This document shows, piece by piece, positions 51,972-63,966 of a DNA stretch of 64,000 nucleotides. Location of the stretch: the NCBI GenBank assembly GCA_951799405.1, contig OX637339.1, positions 11,346,001 through 11,410,000 of the forward strand, in the 5' to 3' direction. This stretch comes from Agapetus fuscipes (Eukaryota > Arthropoda > Insecta > Trichoptera > Glossosomatidae). The notes under the pieces are model-generated. The model searched no databases, was not told where the DNA came from, and saw only the letters and a list, made by a program, of their open reading frames with translations. Every line of letters begins with the position of its first letter. Position 1 is the first letter of the stretch. The position numbers were made by a program, and so were the translations under genes.

Positions 51972-54695
51972 GAGTCATTCCATATGAAATCAACCAAAAT
52001 ATGTGTTTTTTTTTTTTTCACCAACTCCGATTTTCCTAAAATTTGGTACACAGACAGATACTACTTCAAATAGAAACCGTGATTTTTTTTAGATTTTTGT
52101 GATGAATAGTTTCTGAAATATGGGGTCACCAATATTTGACCCCGGGTGACCTCGTTTGCGTATCGCGCCACGATTTTCTCAATAGATTCTTCCCTAATTA
52201 TGCTACAGACCTCAATGAGGGCTCATTTTAAAGCTATTGAAAAGTTGTATGCAGAAAATATCATACACATACACTTTAATGGTAACATCTGGAGTTGTAT
52301 GTTCTTACATCTGTTGGAGGTCAAAGGTCAATAGCTAAAATACTCCATCTTGGATTGTGCTGTAACTTTACATTATTAAAGTACATACATGTATAAACAA
52401 TTCCTGAAAATTTCAGCCTGTTATATTCAGGACTTCTTTAGTAATAAATTATTATTTCAATAAAATGAAGTTATAGCCACATTGTGGTATCCCTATTCAC
52501 AGCACTTTGTCCTGTATTTTAAATAAGCATTAAATTAAAAGGTGTACTGTTATCAATGTTGTTTCGTACAATTGAATTATTGAAATTATTTCTTGAATCT
52601 TGACTCAAGAAGTCTTGTTGATTTGTCGCTGTCTTCCTTTTTCATTTTGTATGTTCTTCCTCCACTTCCACCAAGTTCGACGGAAACAGTTGAAAGAACA
52701 TCTTCAAGAGACACAACTAATTCGTCATTAGTTGTTACCTATTAGTTACCTTTCTTATTAGTATTCTTATTACTTATTAGTTACCACCTCTTCGTTTGAA
52801 TCTGAAGTGGAAAACTGTTTCACTATCAATGTATTTGTTGAAGTTGGGATAAATGCATGGAAACTGCGAGTCCCAGTAATAGGTTGGAGTAGGTTGAAAC
52901 CATTATTTAATATTTGCCTATTGCCTTCAATATCTTCAGTTCGCTCCCTCAGTTCTTGTTTATCGTATACGCCATTCTTGTCAAATATGATTTTTTCATG
53001 CAGTTGTCTTATGAATCAAATTCTACACAATATGAGCTAAGAAAAACCGTAAAATTCGATAATGTGAGAGTTCTTTTAAATATTTTTTAAATAAATTTCT
53101 TGTTTTCATAAGACACATTGGTCCAGTACACATGCAAACATTGCTCATGTAATTTTTTTTCAATGGCGTATACGATAAACAAGAACTAAGGCAGCGAGTT
53201 GGCACAAACTCGAAAACACTGCTTTTGAGATTGTCTTTTGCCCATAGAAACAAGTCATGAGCAGTCATTATTTGGTTCTCACTTGGTCGTTGGAGACTTG
53301 CTCTAGCTGCTAGCTTCTTTACCGACCCACCAACTCCATCACACGGCCCTTTGCCGTGTGATGTGGCAAATAAATGCCATTCAGCTTGAATACCAAAATC
53401 AAGTTCATGATGACACAGATTAGCAAAATTTTTCTTGTTTTTATACTGTGATGCGGCTCCATCAGAGAAATAAAGTACTTTGGTTAAATGTTGGATTTTT
53501 TGCTGGAGAAGAGGAATTAGTAGTTTTTGAAAGGTGTAAACTGCTACTGTGTCGTGAACAAGTGAATCGGATATAAATACATAACTAGTATACTCTAGTT
53601 TTGACTGATGCACATAATAACATACAAATGGGTGAAGCGTGGCCTGGCTATTGGTCCAGTGGAAGCCTTGTGCTGCATCTTGAACAATAAAGCTCTAATT
53701 TTCTGCGAAGTCACCTGATACAATTAGGTACTTCACCGGGCTGGAGCTTAGATTTTATTTGCTGAAGAAAAGCAGCCTGCTGTTTGGCAATAAAATCGTG
53801 ATTTCGTAAAAGTTCAATTTTATCAAGGAATGAATCGATGAAGTCTCCTGTTGTTTTTTGGACCGTATCGAGATTGCACCGATCGGTTGTCTGCCATTGT
53901 TTATAAGACACTTCATCAATTATGTTTTCATCGAACAACTTTTCCAAATCATCTCTCAACTTAGTTGTCCCTGGGCAATATTGGCAAAGTCCTAAGTGAC
54001 AATCAGGCTGCTGATGAGATTGAGGAAATGTGAATTGAGGAATTAACATATAACTTATAAGTAAACACATTTATCAACACTAACATCATAAGTATAACCA
54101 AACAATATTGACAACATTTTGTCCAGAAAAAACAAGATGGATTTAAAATACAGGACACAATTGTGCTGTGTAGGCCTATAGTGACACTACAATGCAGCTA
54201 TTACTTGACATATTATAGAAAGAATAATTTATTACTAAAGAACTCCTGAATATAACAGGCTAAAATTTTCAGGAATTGTTCATACATGTATGTACTTTAA
54301 TAATGTAAAGTTACAGCACAATCCAAGATGGAGTATTTTAGCTATTGACCTTTGACCTCCAACAGATGTAAGAACATACAACTCCAGATGTTACCATTAA
54401 AATGTATGTGTATGATATTTTCTGCATACAACTTTTCAATAGCTTAAAAATGAGCCCTCATTGAGGTCTGTAGCATAATTAGGGAAGAATCTATTGAGAA
54501 AATCGTGGCGCGATACGCAAACGAGGTCACCCGGGGTCAAATATTGGTGACCCCATATTTCAGAAACTATTCATCACAAAAATCTAAAAAAAATCACGGT
54601 TTCTATTTAAAGTAGTATCTGTCTGTTTACTAAATTTCAAGAAAATCGGAGAAAGTCATGAAAAATGATTTGGTTGAATTGACCTGGAATTACTC
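51972..54695. mobile_element. DNA transposon with about 555-bp terminal inverted repeats
   Basis: The left repeat (51972-52525) and right repeat (54141-54695) are reverse complements with scattered mismatches, and the ends are GAGTCATTCC and GAGTAATTCC. ATTG flanks both ends (51968-51971, 54696-54699), a 4-bp target duplication. The interior holds a broken transposase-like gene on the minus strand. A 4-bp duplication fits superfamilies such as Sola, but I cannot assign it from sequence alone. Confidence 0.85.
53023..54070 (-). pseudogene. Broken transposase-like gene
   Basis: The first part (54070-53711) encodes CHLGLCQYCPG and a charged segment. After a TGA at 53711 and a frame change near 53697 the second part continues with FIVQDAAQGFHW, YFSDGAASQYKNKKNFAN, ATSHGKGPCDGVGG and LAARASLQRPSENQI. 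Similar proteins are common in insects and other animals as uncharacterised transposon genes. The aspartates in SDGAASQ and CDGVGG are candidate catalytic residues (inference). The stop and frame break make it non-functional. Confidence 0.65.
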
Positions 54696-55124
54696 ATTGA
54701 TGCATTCATTGTTTTATACTCGGGGAATAGTTGCAAGACATGAATCAAGAATAAATGCATAATGGCCAATATAAAATGTGTTCAATTGCTAATTAAATTA
54801 CTGCGAACATAAATAAACAATTTATACTAAAAAGGTAAAAAATGCGAAATGTACTTGGCGTTTACTTTTATGGATAACTGTTAGTTTAGGTTAGTAAATA
54901 GGGCGTCTCAACTTTTTTATATAAAAAAAAAGTAAAAAAGAATGCAATCAAACTATTATTGCCCAGCCAAAAAACAGGTATGAACATTATTAGTTAATAT
55001 GTCATTATTATTAATATTATGTATGCAATTTTTTTAAATATATATTAGTACTTATGGTCATAACTCAGTTGTCAAAGAATTCATGGAAGAGTAAGAAAAA
55101 ATATTCTTTGTTAGTATAAATGAG

Positions 55125-55345
55125 ATGAATTTATTGTGTATTTTTGATTTGTCAAGAGTTTCGACCCTGAATCTGAATAGTCTACGGACTGAAGATGCTG
55201 AAGGCAAGATGGTAAAGGGTCAACTGTGGCCTTCCTTTCTTCTCATGAGGTCTATTTATCCACTTTTGGGCAACGCCAACATCTATTTGGATACAGGATC
55301 CTCATTGGTTGGATCCTGCAGGAGAATGGCTTGACTAGTCAGTTA
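55125..55345 (+). other. Unassigned GC-richer segment
   Basis: A 69-codon frame and slightly higher GC content than its surroundings, no domain and no splice sites that fit. Probably decayed transposon sequence. Confidence 0.25.
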
Positions 55346-55434
55346 TAAAAAAAATAGGAGCGTACGATTCTCGGCCCTGCAGATTGTAAATATCCATATG
55401 CCACATCTCAAGAACCGTAACAACTTCTAGAAGC

Positions 55435-55655
55435 TTTTATTCAAAATCTAAGTTTCAAAGATATATTACATTTAAGATGCATTCCCGCAAGCAGACACGT
55501 ATAAATAAGCGCTTAAACATGCCGCATGTAGACCTACAACATAAAAACCCAAATCTCAAATAAACATACACCCTGCAACTCTTGCTGAACTTCCCTGAAA
55601 CAGGGGTGACATTGTCAAAATTGGAATTAGTCAGTCTTACTTATAAGTCAAGGGA
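55435..55655 (-). repeat. Rep-1 copy
   Basis: Minus strand, AAATCTAAGTTTCAAAGATA to CTTATAAGTCAAGG. Confidence 0.75.
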
Positions 55656-56059
55656 GAAATTAAATTTAAAAATGCTCATGTGTTGTATTGTCACTGTTCT
55701 GTTCTCTCATGACACCCTGTCAGCTCTGTGTAAATATTCGGTGTAATATGGAACTGAGACTAAGTAAAGATTACAGGTGACCTTGCGAGTACTCGGCAAC
55801 TTGAAGTCAGTACATATCTGTGTCGGTGTGTGTCTGTGTCTCACTGACAGCTGGGAGCGACGCGGTACTCTATCTAAAGACAAATTACAGGCCGCGGACA
55901 GACAGGGCCCAAGGGTGGCTGGGGCACAGGGCAATCAACAAAAATAACGTTGAAAAACTGACGAAATATGTTAGAGGTAATGTGTTACATCAAGCGTATA
56001 GGCTGAGGTACAGGAAAGGCCATAAATAATTATTTTTCTGTAAACATGGTGAGAATCGA

Positions 56060-56235
56060 TTACATTGACTTGCTCATAGTCTAGTGTTTAATGATTAATG
56101 ACTCGTAAATGGAAGGTCACGAGTTTGAGTCCCAAAAGATAACAAAACATTAAGTTTATTTTTTATATATTTTACTCTTCGCTGGGTTGTAAAATTCATG
56201 TGCCTTTACCAAGAAGACCCGTCACAAAGGTCTAT
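56060..56235 (+). mobile_element. SINE-C diverged copy
   Basis: TAGTCTAGTGTTTAATG, then GGTCACGAGTTTGAGTCCC and TCTTCGCTGGGTTG; only the tRNA part and the start of the body. Confidence 0.6.
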
Positions 56236-57040
56236 ATGAAGACTACAGGGGGAAAACAAAAAATGTCAGCAAAAATAAGAAAAAAGGTTCGTAAGAAAAA
56301 AATAAAAAGCTAGTGGCATCCGTGTGTAACTAAAGCTCGGCAAAAATTGTAATGCAACAACAGTTGCTATCACATCATTTCCGGTTCTTTGTGACAGGCA
56401 ATAACCATGGTTTCAAATTCATAATTTTGATTTACTCATAATGTTCTTCAACTGACATTCCTTGTTCTTACCCTATAATCTTCATGTCGACTGCTCTAAG
56501 GAAGACAGCACTAAGTCAAAAAAGATAGTTTTGCAGGAAAGCCAATTGAATGTTATTTATTCCAAGGAGTACAATGCATAAACTATTTTTTACATTAATT
56601 TATTATCGAATTTAAAAGAGATAGAGACACGGCTGTCATCTTGGAATGAAGATAATGATTTGTTACCTTCAGAAATGGAAATAAGTCAAAAACCTAAATT
56701 TCGGAGTTACTTCCTTCTTCCTTGGAGCAGTCGATGTAACCTTACAGCAAATGGGTTTTGCCTACAAAATCAGTGCTGACTATCGACGAACAATCGAGCT
56801 GAAGTCATCTAGAAATTGATTTATTTATGCACATGTTCGTGCTATATCATGTTGATAAGAAATCAAGTCGATGGTTAGTGCAGTCTAGATAAGAGTTTCA
56901 ATATCGTTCATTATATCCACATCTTAAAGTTAAAACTGAATAACAAATTGAGCTAACATGGGTTTCTCAGATAAATGCACCTTTTACCCTATTCCCTACG
57001 AGAGAAAACATTTCACAAAGTGTTAAAATCCTGTAGCTTA

Positions 57041-57969
57041 TGGGGCTTCCACACGCTTGCCAACCCATCACAAGTCAAGCGCACAGTGTGTCGTCTAGAA
57101 CATGCTAGCTGGACTAAATGAGTCCATTAGACAAAATTTTGTCCAGCTAGCATGTTCTAGACGACACACTGTGCGCAGTGGCGTGACTATCATACAAGCT
57201 AAAAAGCTAAGCATGCGTACCCTCAGAAATGCAAATAATGAATATTTTTGAGTAGATTACAGAAATTTAAAGTCATTCGTCTTTTTAAATTTCCCCCCAT
57301 CAAAAGTCGTGCTGCTGCCATCTGTGTGTGGCAGTAGGTTATTATTATTAGGCATTGATGAAGTGAACTCTGTTACGCAACACTGTTATTGAGAAATGTT
57401 TCCCTGTCTTTGTTTAACGTATGAAAAAAGCTTGATCTCTGTAAGCTTGTATGAACATAGTCGGTTAAGCTCTTTTGTCATTATAAATGAACACGATATT
57501 ATTACAGATTGTGCTTGGAGTACACATGATAATAATATCACCATATGCTTAGCTTTTCGTCCATTCAATTTTACGATTCCAGACTGGAGCCATTTACAGT
57601 TGTATGAATGACCGATTGTATTTTGAATAAACTGTCGCGTCAGGTGCGTTTTATTCGAATATCAAAATAATTGACCTTTTCCTTGTTTGCGATCGAATCC
57701 ACCTTTTTTGATAGTATATAAAATTAATTTCGGTGAAAATATTGTTGTGCCTTGTGAGGATCTTAAGTTATGAAGGTTTTATTGTTTCAATCCAAAATCT
57801 AAGTCTGAAGAAATTAAGAAGCACTGGGGAAAAGAAACATCGGGGTAAGATTTATTATTTGTAATTTAGTGCAACCTTAATTATCCAGCATGCGTATGGC
57901 AGAAACTGTAGGCACGCCACTGACTGTGCGCTTGACTTGTGATGGGTTGGCAAGCGTGTGGAAGCCCCA
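57041..57969. mobile_element. Harbinger-like MITE split by a hAT insertion
   Basis: Same ends as 27375-27666 (TGGGGCTTCCACACGC) with TTA on both flanks as the 3-bp duplication. Without the inserted element it is 174 bp. The right arm is cut at 57175. Confidence 0.85.
57176..57922. mobile_element. hAT-type element, 747 bp, with 8-bp target duplication
   Basis: Ends CAGTGGCGTG and CACGCCACTG. ACTGTGCG directly flanks both ends (57168-57175 and 57923-57930). A 10-bp inverted repeat with an 8-bp duplication is diagnostic for hAT. The interior has no transposase, so it is non-autonomous. Confidence 0.85.
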
Positions 57970-58311
57970 TTAGAAGTTTTTCATGAGCTTATCCTTGTAA
58001 TAAGTTCACTTACTATACGAAGTTACACAAAATATTTTTTGTTTGCCATGGTTTCTCAAATCAGTGGATAAGCACTTCTGCAGTCTTACCGATAAGATTG
58101 CGATGTATAAGATGGTTAAAAAGTAAGTGATTATGAACAAAACTGTTGTTTAGTGATTAAGTATGCTTTAGGTGAACTAATATTATTCGCGAAGTTTCTT
58201 TACTATCTTCGTCAACGCCTGCAAGACGTTAATCTTTAAAAAAGTTATCACGAAATCGAAAAGAATTATTCTGTTTAACTCACACACTAACTTGCAGGTT
58301 TTTCCATTCCT

Positions 58312-58481
58312 GGGCTGGAAGTCTCATCACCACGGTAATTCTCACCTACCGAATGTCGGTAATATTTGTATGAAGACCTGTCAATCCAAGATGGCCGCAA
58401 GCGAACAGCTGATTAGTCTTCATACAAATATTACCGATATTCGGTAGGTAAGAATTATCGTGGTGATGAGACTTCCAGCCC
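58312..58481. mobile_element. MITE with 65-bp inverted repeats
   Basis: 58312-58376 (GGGCTGGAAGTCTCATCACC) mirrors 58416-58481 with few mismatches. The loop is about 40 bp. Confidence 0.85.
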
Positions 58482-58811
58482 AGCTTATCCCCGTGGCAAC
58501 TTCCCTAGGTTCGTTATTCTTTAACTGTCCCTGACACTAGGTCTCCTTGAAATAATATACTGAATGAAATATGTAGCTTTATAGGTGATCATAAAAAACC
58601 TACATTACTTACATTCACACTGTTATCCAAGTTTAAAGTTATTTCTATTATTTAGTCCCTTACCTCGAGTAAAAGACGTTGCGTAAACTCCCCTCGATCG
58701 CGTAAATAGAAAAAATGTACAGAAGACGCAACCACACCTCTTGTGAGTGATTTAGTTTTCCTACATTTTTCTTCTATTTACTCGATCGAAAAGTAAAACG
58801 CTTGGGTTACC

Positions 58812-59055
58812 TGTACCCTTAGTACGAGTTGCAAAACTTGAGTAATGTAAAGTTTACGGCAATTATTAAAGAGTGATTTCCCCCAAAATCTGCCGTTTTC
58901 GTTTGTTTGAACTTGATTTTTTTCATCACTGTAACTCTTTTGCTAAGACCACAAAATGTAACAAACAAAAACGGCAGATTTTGGGAGCAATCACGCTTTA
59001 ACATTTTCCGTAAACTTTACTTTTCTCAAGTTTTGCAACCCGTACTAAGGGTACA
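58812..59055. mobile_element. MITE with 96-bp inverted repeats
   Basis: 58812-58907 (TGTACCCTTAGTACGAGTTG) mirrors 58960-59055 with few mismatches. The loop is about 52 bp. Confidence 0.85.
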
Positions 59056-59197
59056 GTATTTTGGTAGTACATAGCATTACACTTTACAAATGGTTCTTAG
59101 GACCGCCTTGTACCAGTGAACCAAATCTAATATTGATTGTTTTCATAAACAAATACAAGAGACATGACTACGTGAAATTTCAAGTAAAAAATGCCTA

Positions 59198-59240
59198 TTA
59201 TGAGTCATAAAGAATCAATGACGGCAATCTAGATTTTTTT
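59198..59240. repeat. Fold-2 arm
   Basis: TGAGTCATAAAGAATCAATG followed by CGGCAATCTAGATTTTTTTT, as at 10408. Confidence 0.45.
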
Positions 59241-59525
59241 TCGGAAATTAACAATTGACATTTTCTGTTTCTGTGTTTGCGTCATTTTTTGCGATTCCAT
59301 GTATTTAATCAATTTTCGGTAAAAACCCTACATTGGCGTGTTTGATTCTAATATAAATCAAAATATATCAGCGACAAAAGATTTTTTTTTTACTAAATGA
59401 GCGTTTTTTTATTCACCTTGACATTCCTTTTGTATTTCTTCATGGAGCAGAGAAATAGCAACGCTCTTAATTGTTTATTTTTTGTAAGTCTGTATCTATT
59501 CACTCATATTTCTTTTGACTCATGT

Positions 59526-59830
59526 CAGGTCGATGGCTCAGTTGGTAGGTAGATTACTTGAATTACCTGCAGAGCTTATATATATGTCAGAGGGTTAGGG
59601 TTCGATCCTCACCAAGAGTGTCAGAAATGATTTCAAGCACAAAAAAATACCGGAAAGGTTTACTCAGCCTCCACAATAAATGAGAATAGCTCTCCCTTCA
59701 AGTTAAGTGGTTGGCGTATGGCCATCCCCCTTACCGGTAAAGATAAATAAGTTTCACACGTCACATACTAATACATACTTCGGAAACGACGCGATAAGAA
59801 GTTGAATTAAATGTGCAGATTACTTGCGTT
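59526..59830 (+). mobile_element. SINE-A diverged copy
   Basis: Head GATGGCTCAGTTGGTAGG with a 17-base-longer head region, then GTCAGAAATGATTTC and TGGCGTATGGCCATCCCC. Confidence 0.65.
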
Positions 59831-59974
59831 TCCACATTATCAATTAGGTAACTGTAAAAATACATATGTTTCCTTTTGCCAATGACAACTATTGACCGCA
59901 AAAGATATGTGTGTTAATGTGTAGATTGATTATGTTTATGTAATTAAATAAAATTATAATGTATTTATTTTATT

Positions 59975-60205
59975 GTTCCTTGACTAATAGGAGTAATAGG
60001 TTAGTATGAGGCTTCCCCCATGCTTTAAAAACTTGGTTAACTTTTGCTAATGCCATTCCGATATTACGGAAAAGCAGTAGCATTTGCAAGGTTTATGTTC
60101 ATGTACGGGTTGCTTTGTTTTGTAATTACACACGCAGCATGTGTATGTGTGTGCATTAAGTAGGAGCCTCAAATTTCAATATATCATCGCTTCTTAGATG
60201 ATAGT
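59975..60205 (+). repeat. Rep-1 diverged copy
   Basis: TTCCTTGACTAATAGG and GGTTAGTATGAGGCT, ending near CGCTTCTTAGATGATAG. Confidence 0.6.
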
Positions 60206-60956
60206 AAATACTATTTTTTTAGAATAAAATTTTTAGAACAATATTGATATCGGTGGCGTACTGTCTGTAGAGACACAATGTTATTGCTCACTCTGGAACA
60301 AAATGAGCAAATAGAAAACAATTACACGGCTTGTTAGTGCCGTCCTTGCTTGGGTGGATACATATTTACTAAAGCTTGTAGTCATTCGATATATTCAATA
60401 TTATGGATAATACGGCGCTATTGGATGGAAATCTCCATGCGAGGTCGATGCGTGTACACAAATGCAGCTTGTGAGTAAATAAACATAGTAATAGTGTGTG
60501 GATTATTCAATATTTGCACTTGTGTTTGATACATCTTTTATTGACTTCATTTACAATTACAGATCTTGGTGCGTTGTCAATAATTGGTACATTTATTATC
60601 ATTAGATCGAATAAAATAAATGTGAAGTCATACTTGTCTCATGTTCTTGTTAAAAAGTAGATGGATTTCTATGATATTAAATGAACAGATCCGCTTGCTT
60701 TGAATTCTGAATTCTGTTTCAAAAGTAGAAAATAGCCTTGCACGTTGTATGAATTGAATAATTGTTTTTTTAAAGCATTATTGCAACCAGAATGATTTAA
60801 ATAGGCATTAGATTATGAAATGAAACAATGGAAAATTCAGATTAGTAGCTTTGCTTTTCTCCTGAATTACCTGGGCTTGGGTCAACTTTTGTACATAAAT
60901 TGCAATACAGCTGTCGTCAGCTGTCAGCTGTCAAAATGTTACGCAACGCAACTAAC

Positions 60957-61283
60957 GCAACTAAGCTACACATATAGTGTAACTTCTTGCCGCGTTATCC
61001 CCGAGGGGTTCGCATGTGGCGAGTTGAACCTATTTATTTTTACAGGTAATGGGGCCGGCCTTACGCCAACCACTTCAGATGAAGTGGGGGTTTCCCAGCT
61101 CCCGAGAGGGCTGGTACTAATTTCTTGTGAACGCTGAGTAAACCTTGCCGGTATTTTTATTTTGGGGTTCGAAATAAACACCGAAATGGGAAATCATTTC
61201 TGACACCCTCGCCTCGGCGGGATTCGAACCCGAGCTCACGGCATGGAATGCAAGCACTCTACCAACAGAGCTATCGACCGGGG
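60957..61283 (-). mobile_element. SINE-A full copy
   Basis: Minus strand, complete from the head (CGATAGCTCTGTTGG in sense) to the CTATATGTGTAGCTTAG end. Very close to the copy at 9472-9800, including the CCGCCGAGGCGAGGG junction. Confidence 0.85.
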
Positions 61284-61989
61284 TTGATACAGCTAATTGG
61301 GATTTTTTTTAACTGAACCTCAATAAAGGCAAATACTGAGTTAATTTAATCGTGGAGTATATATTTTTTCTTTAGGTTTAGGTTTTAAGCTTTAGGACAA
61401 TGATTTCCAAAGCTTATGCCACTATGCCTCCCTAAAAAAATGTTTTGGTCGCGCCTCCCTTTTTTTGAAAAATTGAAGATCATTACCAAAATATTTCGTC
61501 GACGAGGGGGGGGGGGGACGACGACGACGACCTACTACTACTACAGACACGTTTTTGGCGCCTCTCCTATAGCTCGCGCCTCCTAGTTTTAAAACCGCTG
61601 CTTAGAAGATTTTTCAACGCAAATCACGCCTATAATTATGTACTAGCATAGTTTTTTTACAATAAATGAATATCTGTTTTTACCAGGAAGCGGCCTACCC
61701 ATGCTTGAAATGCTGTGCACGTGTCTGCAAAAATGATTTCAAATACACAGCTGACAAAACGTTGCTATAATTTGAATTGAAAACAAGTTATTTTTTTGCT
61801 TTGGCGCCCACGCATGTTGCCTTCTTTGGTGTGAAAGTAGAAGAAAGTATTAGTCTGACATCTCTCCTTGTGTAATTTTCTCCATCTGAATTGTATTACG
61901 AAGTATTCCTTTTCTATTTTTTACCTACTCCTACTCTCAAAATACAAAAGCAGTTTCTACCTTTTTTGGTCTTTAATCCGGCTCAAAAA

Positions 61990-62250
61990 CATTGAAGGCT
62001 CATGGTCTCCCGCACCATAATCCTCCAGGACTCTCAGCTGTCTTGTGCCGCTTCCTTCCATGGTTCCCTTACTCCCAGGGCTTCCGTGTCGACCTAGACA
62101 TTATCTGCCCTCGTATCCTGGGGCGTCCGAGTGGTCTGACACCGGAGGGGGCACCTTCCAAATAATTTCTGATTATCTTGGAGTCCTCTGCACGTGCTAC
62201 TTGTCCAGCCCACTGAAGTCTTCGTGATTTCCTTACTGACACGATGTTTG
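61990..62250 (-). mobile_element. LINE reverse-transcriptase C-terminal fragment
   Basis: The minus strand reads RRLQWAGQVARAEDSK and GVRPLGRPRIRG, the RLxWxGHVxR and GRPxxR pattern of LINE ORF2 ends. One or more stops interrupt it. Confidence 0.6.
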
Positions 62251-62649
62251 GTGCTATAGGCTTTTAATATAAATGCAAACTATGTATCTGTTCTTTTGGG
62301 CTTTGACTGTGGTCTATAGTTTATTTCTTAATTTTTTTTCTCTTGCTTGAGTTTCGTTACTACTGTGTGTAACTTCTTAGGAATTCTGCTACCTTCTGAT
62401 TGGTATGAAATTATTGGCGCCTATTTATTGCTGTTTTGATATATACTTTGATGAATACTATGTGTAAAAGTGCTTTGGTTCATAACTCCGATCGACAGCA
62501 ACCATGTTTGTATTCAATTTTAAGCCCTATTTTTTCTGTAGAAATTTTTGCTTAATATATTTCAATGGATTCTCTGTACAGTGGTGCATAATATCCACGA
62601 GTTTTAACCATGGTCAAATCCCAAAATAACAATATCAAGTACCTGAATC

Positions 62650-63035
62650 CGGCCGTGAAAGCCTGAAAACTTGCTTGTCTGAGTCACTAGAGATAGCGGT
62701 GGTGACTGCGCTTGGGCAGACTCTACGATCATCGGACTCCAGCTAGACTCTCCTCCAGATCCCAAAAAGATCGACAAGGACAGTCTTTTGAGACCGTGCT
62801 TTTTGCAAAGCGGCACCGGTGGCCTGGAACGCGCTGCCCGCATATCTGAGGGAGTCTCCGACAGAGGCGGACTTCAAGAGAAGCCTCAAGACGCACCTGT
62901 TTCCAGGATCCCACTATGCCCTCTGTGGTGATCGAGGGAGCCTCGGATTGAGAAAGGCGGAAAGAAAAAAAAACTGTGTGCAGTTACGCACGAAGCGCCT
63001 TTGAGATGACTGGTCACGAAAAAGCGCTATAGAAA
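62650..63035 (+). mobile_element. CR1/L2-like LINE 3' end
   Basis: The plus strand encodes APVAWNALPAYLRES and FKRSLKTHLFPGSHYAL, then a stop and the tail cacgaaaaagcgctata. 5'-truncated. Confidence 0.75.
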
Positions 63036-63549
63036 AAAAATCCTTTTCTTTTCATGTCCAGATTTTTTCTCTGCTATATGAAATATAAGGTGTACACGAA
63101 TATCTAGAGATGACTTCTTGAGAATGAGAGCAATGCAGCTCGTCTTGTTATTATATTGATTAGTGAGAATTACCTCAGTCTAGGAACTACGCCCTGTCTC
63201 TCTGTGCCTCCTCAGGAGCGACCGCCTCTGCCATTGATTATAGAGCAAGCAACTCACAACGTGTATAAAATACTTGTATCTAGAAAACAAGCTGGAGGAT
63301 TATTATCTCAATCAGACGTTTGTCAGAACCAGTTGCAAGATGTACGAAGATATGATTTCATATTCATTAAAAAAATGTTAGTGAATCTTGCACTGATAAA
63401 TGAATAGCTGATGTGTTGTAGGACAAGTAACGCTTCAATTTTTATAAAATAAAATAATCCTACTATAAACGATTAGTGTCTTTTTGTACGTATAACGAGG
63501 TCAAAGTAGAGTTTGGGAAATTTCGAAGCAAAAGATGAAAATATAAATG

Positions 63550-63966
63550 TCCGGTTGATAGCTACCGAAAAATGCGCCGGATCTCCTGGCTTAATCGGGT
63601 CACCAATGAGGAAGTCCTCGGATGTGTGATGGCACAAAGGAACTTCTGCCAACCATTTAAGCAGAAAAAGCTGATGTACTTCGGTCACGTTATGAGAAAC
63701 ACCACCTTCTCCATCTTATTATACAGGGTAAGTTTGAGGGGAGAAGAACTCAAGGACACCGAAGGACATCGTGGCTGAAAATTCTGCGACAATGGTTCAA
63801 CAAAAGCACCGAGTCCGTATTTCGAGCCGCAGCATCCAATGTGAAAAAAGTTGTGATGATCGCCGTTCTTCGATAGAAGTGGCGCCAAAAGAAGGTTGTA
63901 AATCAGAACCAACCCCCTTCTGGAGAGCTTAGACATCTTTGGGGACATCGTGGTGAGAAGTTGCAT
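63550..63966 (+). mobile_element. LINE reverse-transcriptase C-terminal fragment
   Basis: Encodes MRRISWLNRVTNEEVLG and KLMYFGHVMRN, then frame breaks. Common in LINE ORF2 C-termini. Confidence 0.65.

Noticed and set aside
55820..56029. Small 69-codon gene
   Set aside because: No domain, start context or splice site support; it is surrounded by repeats.
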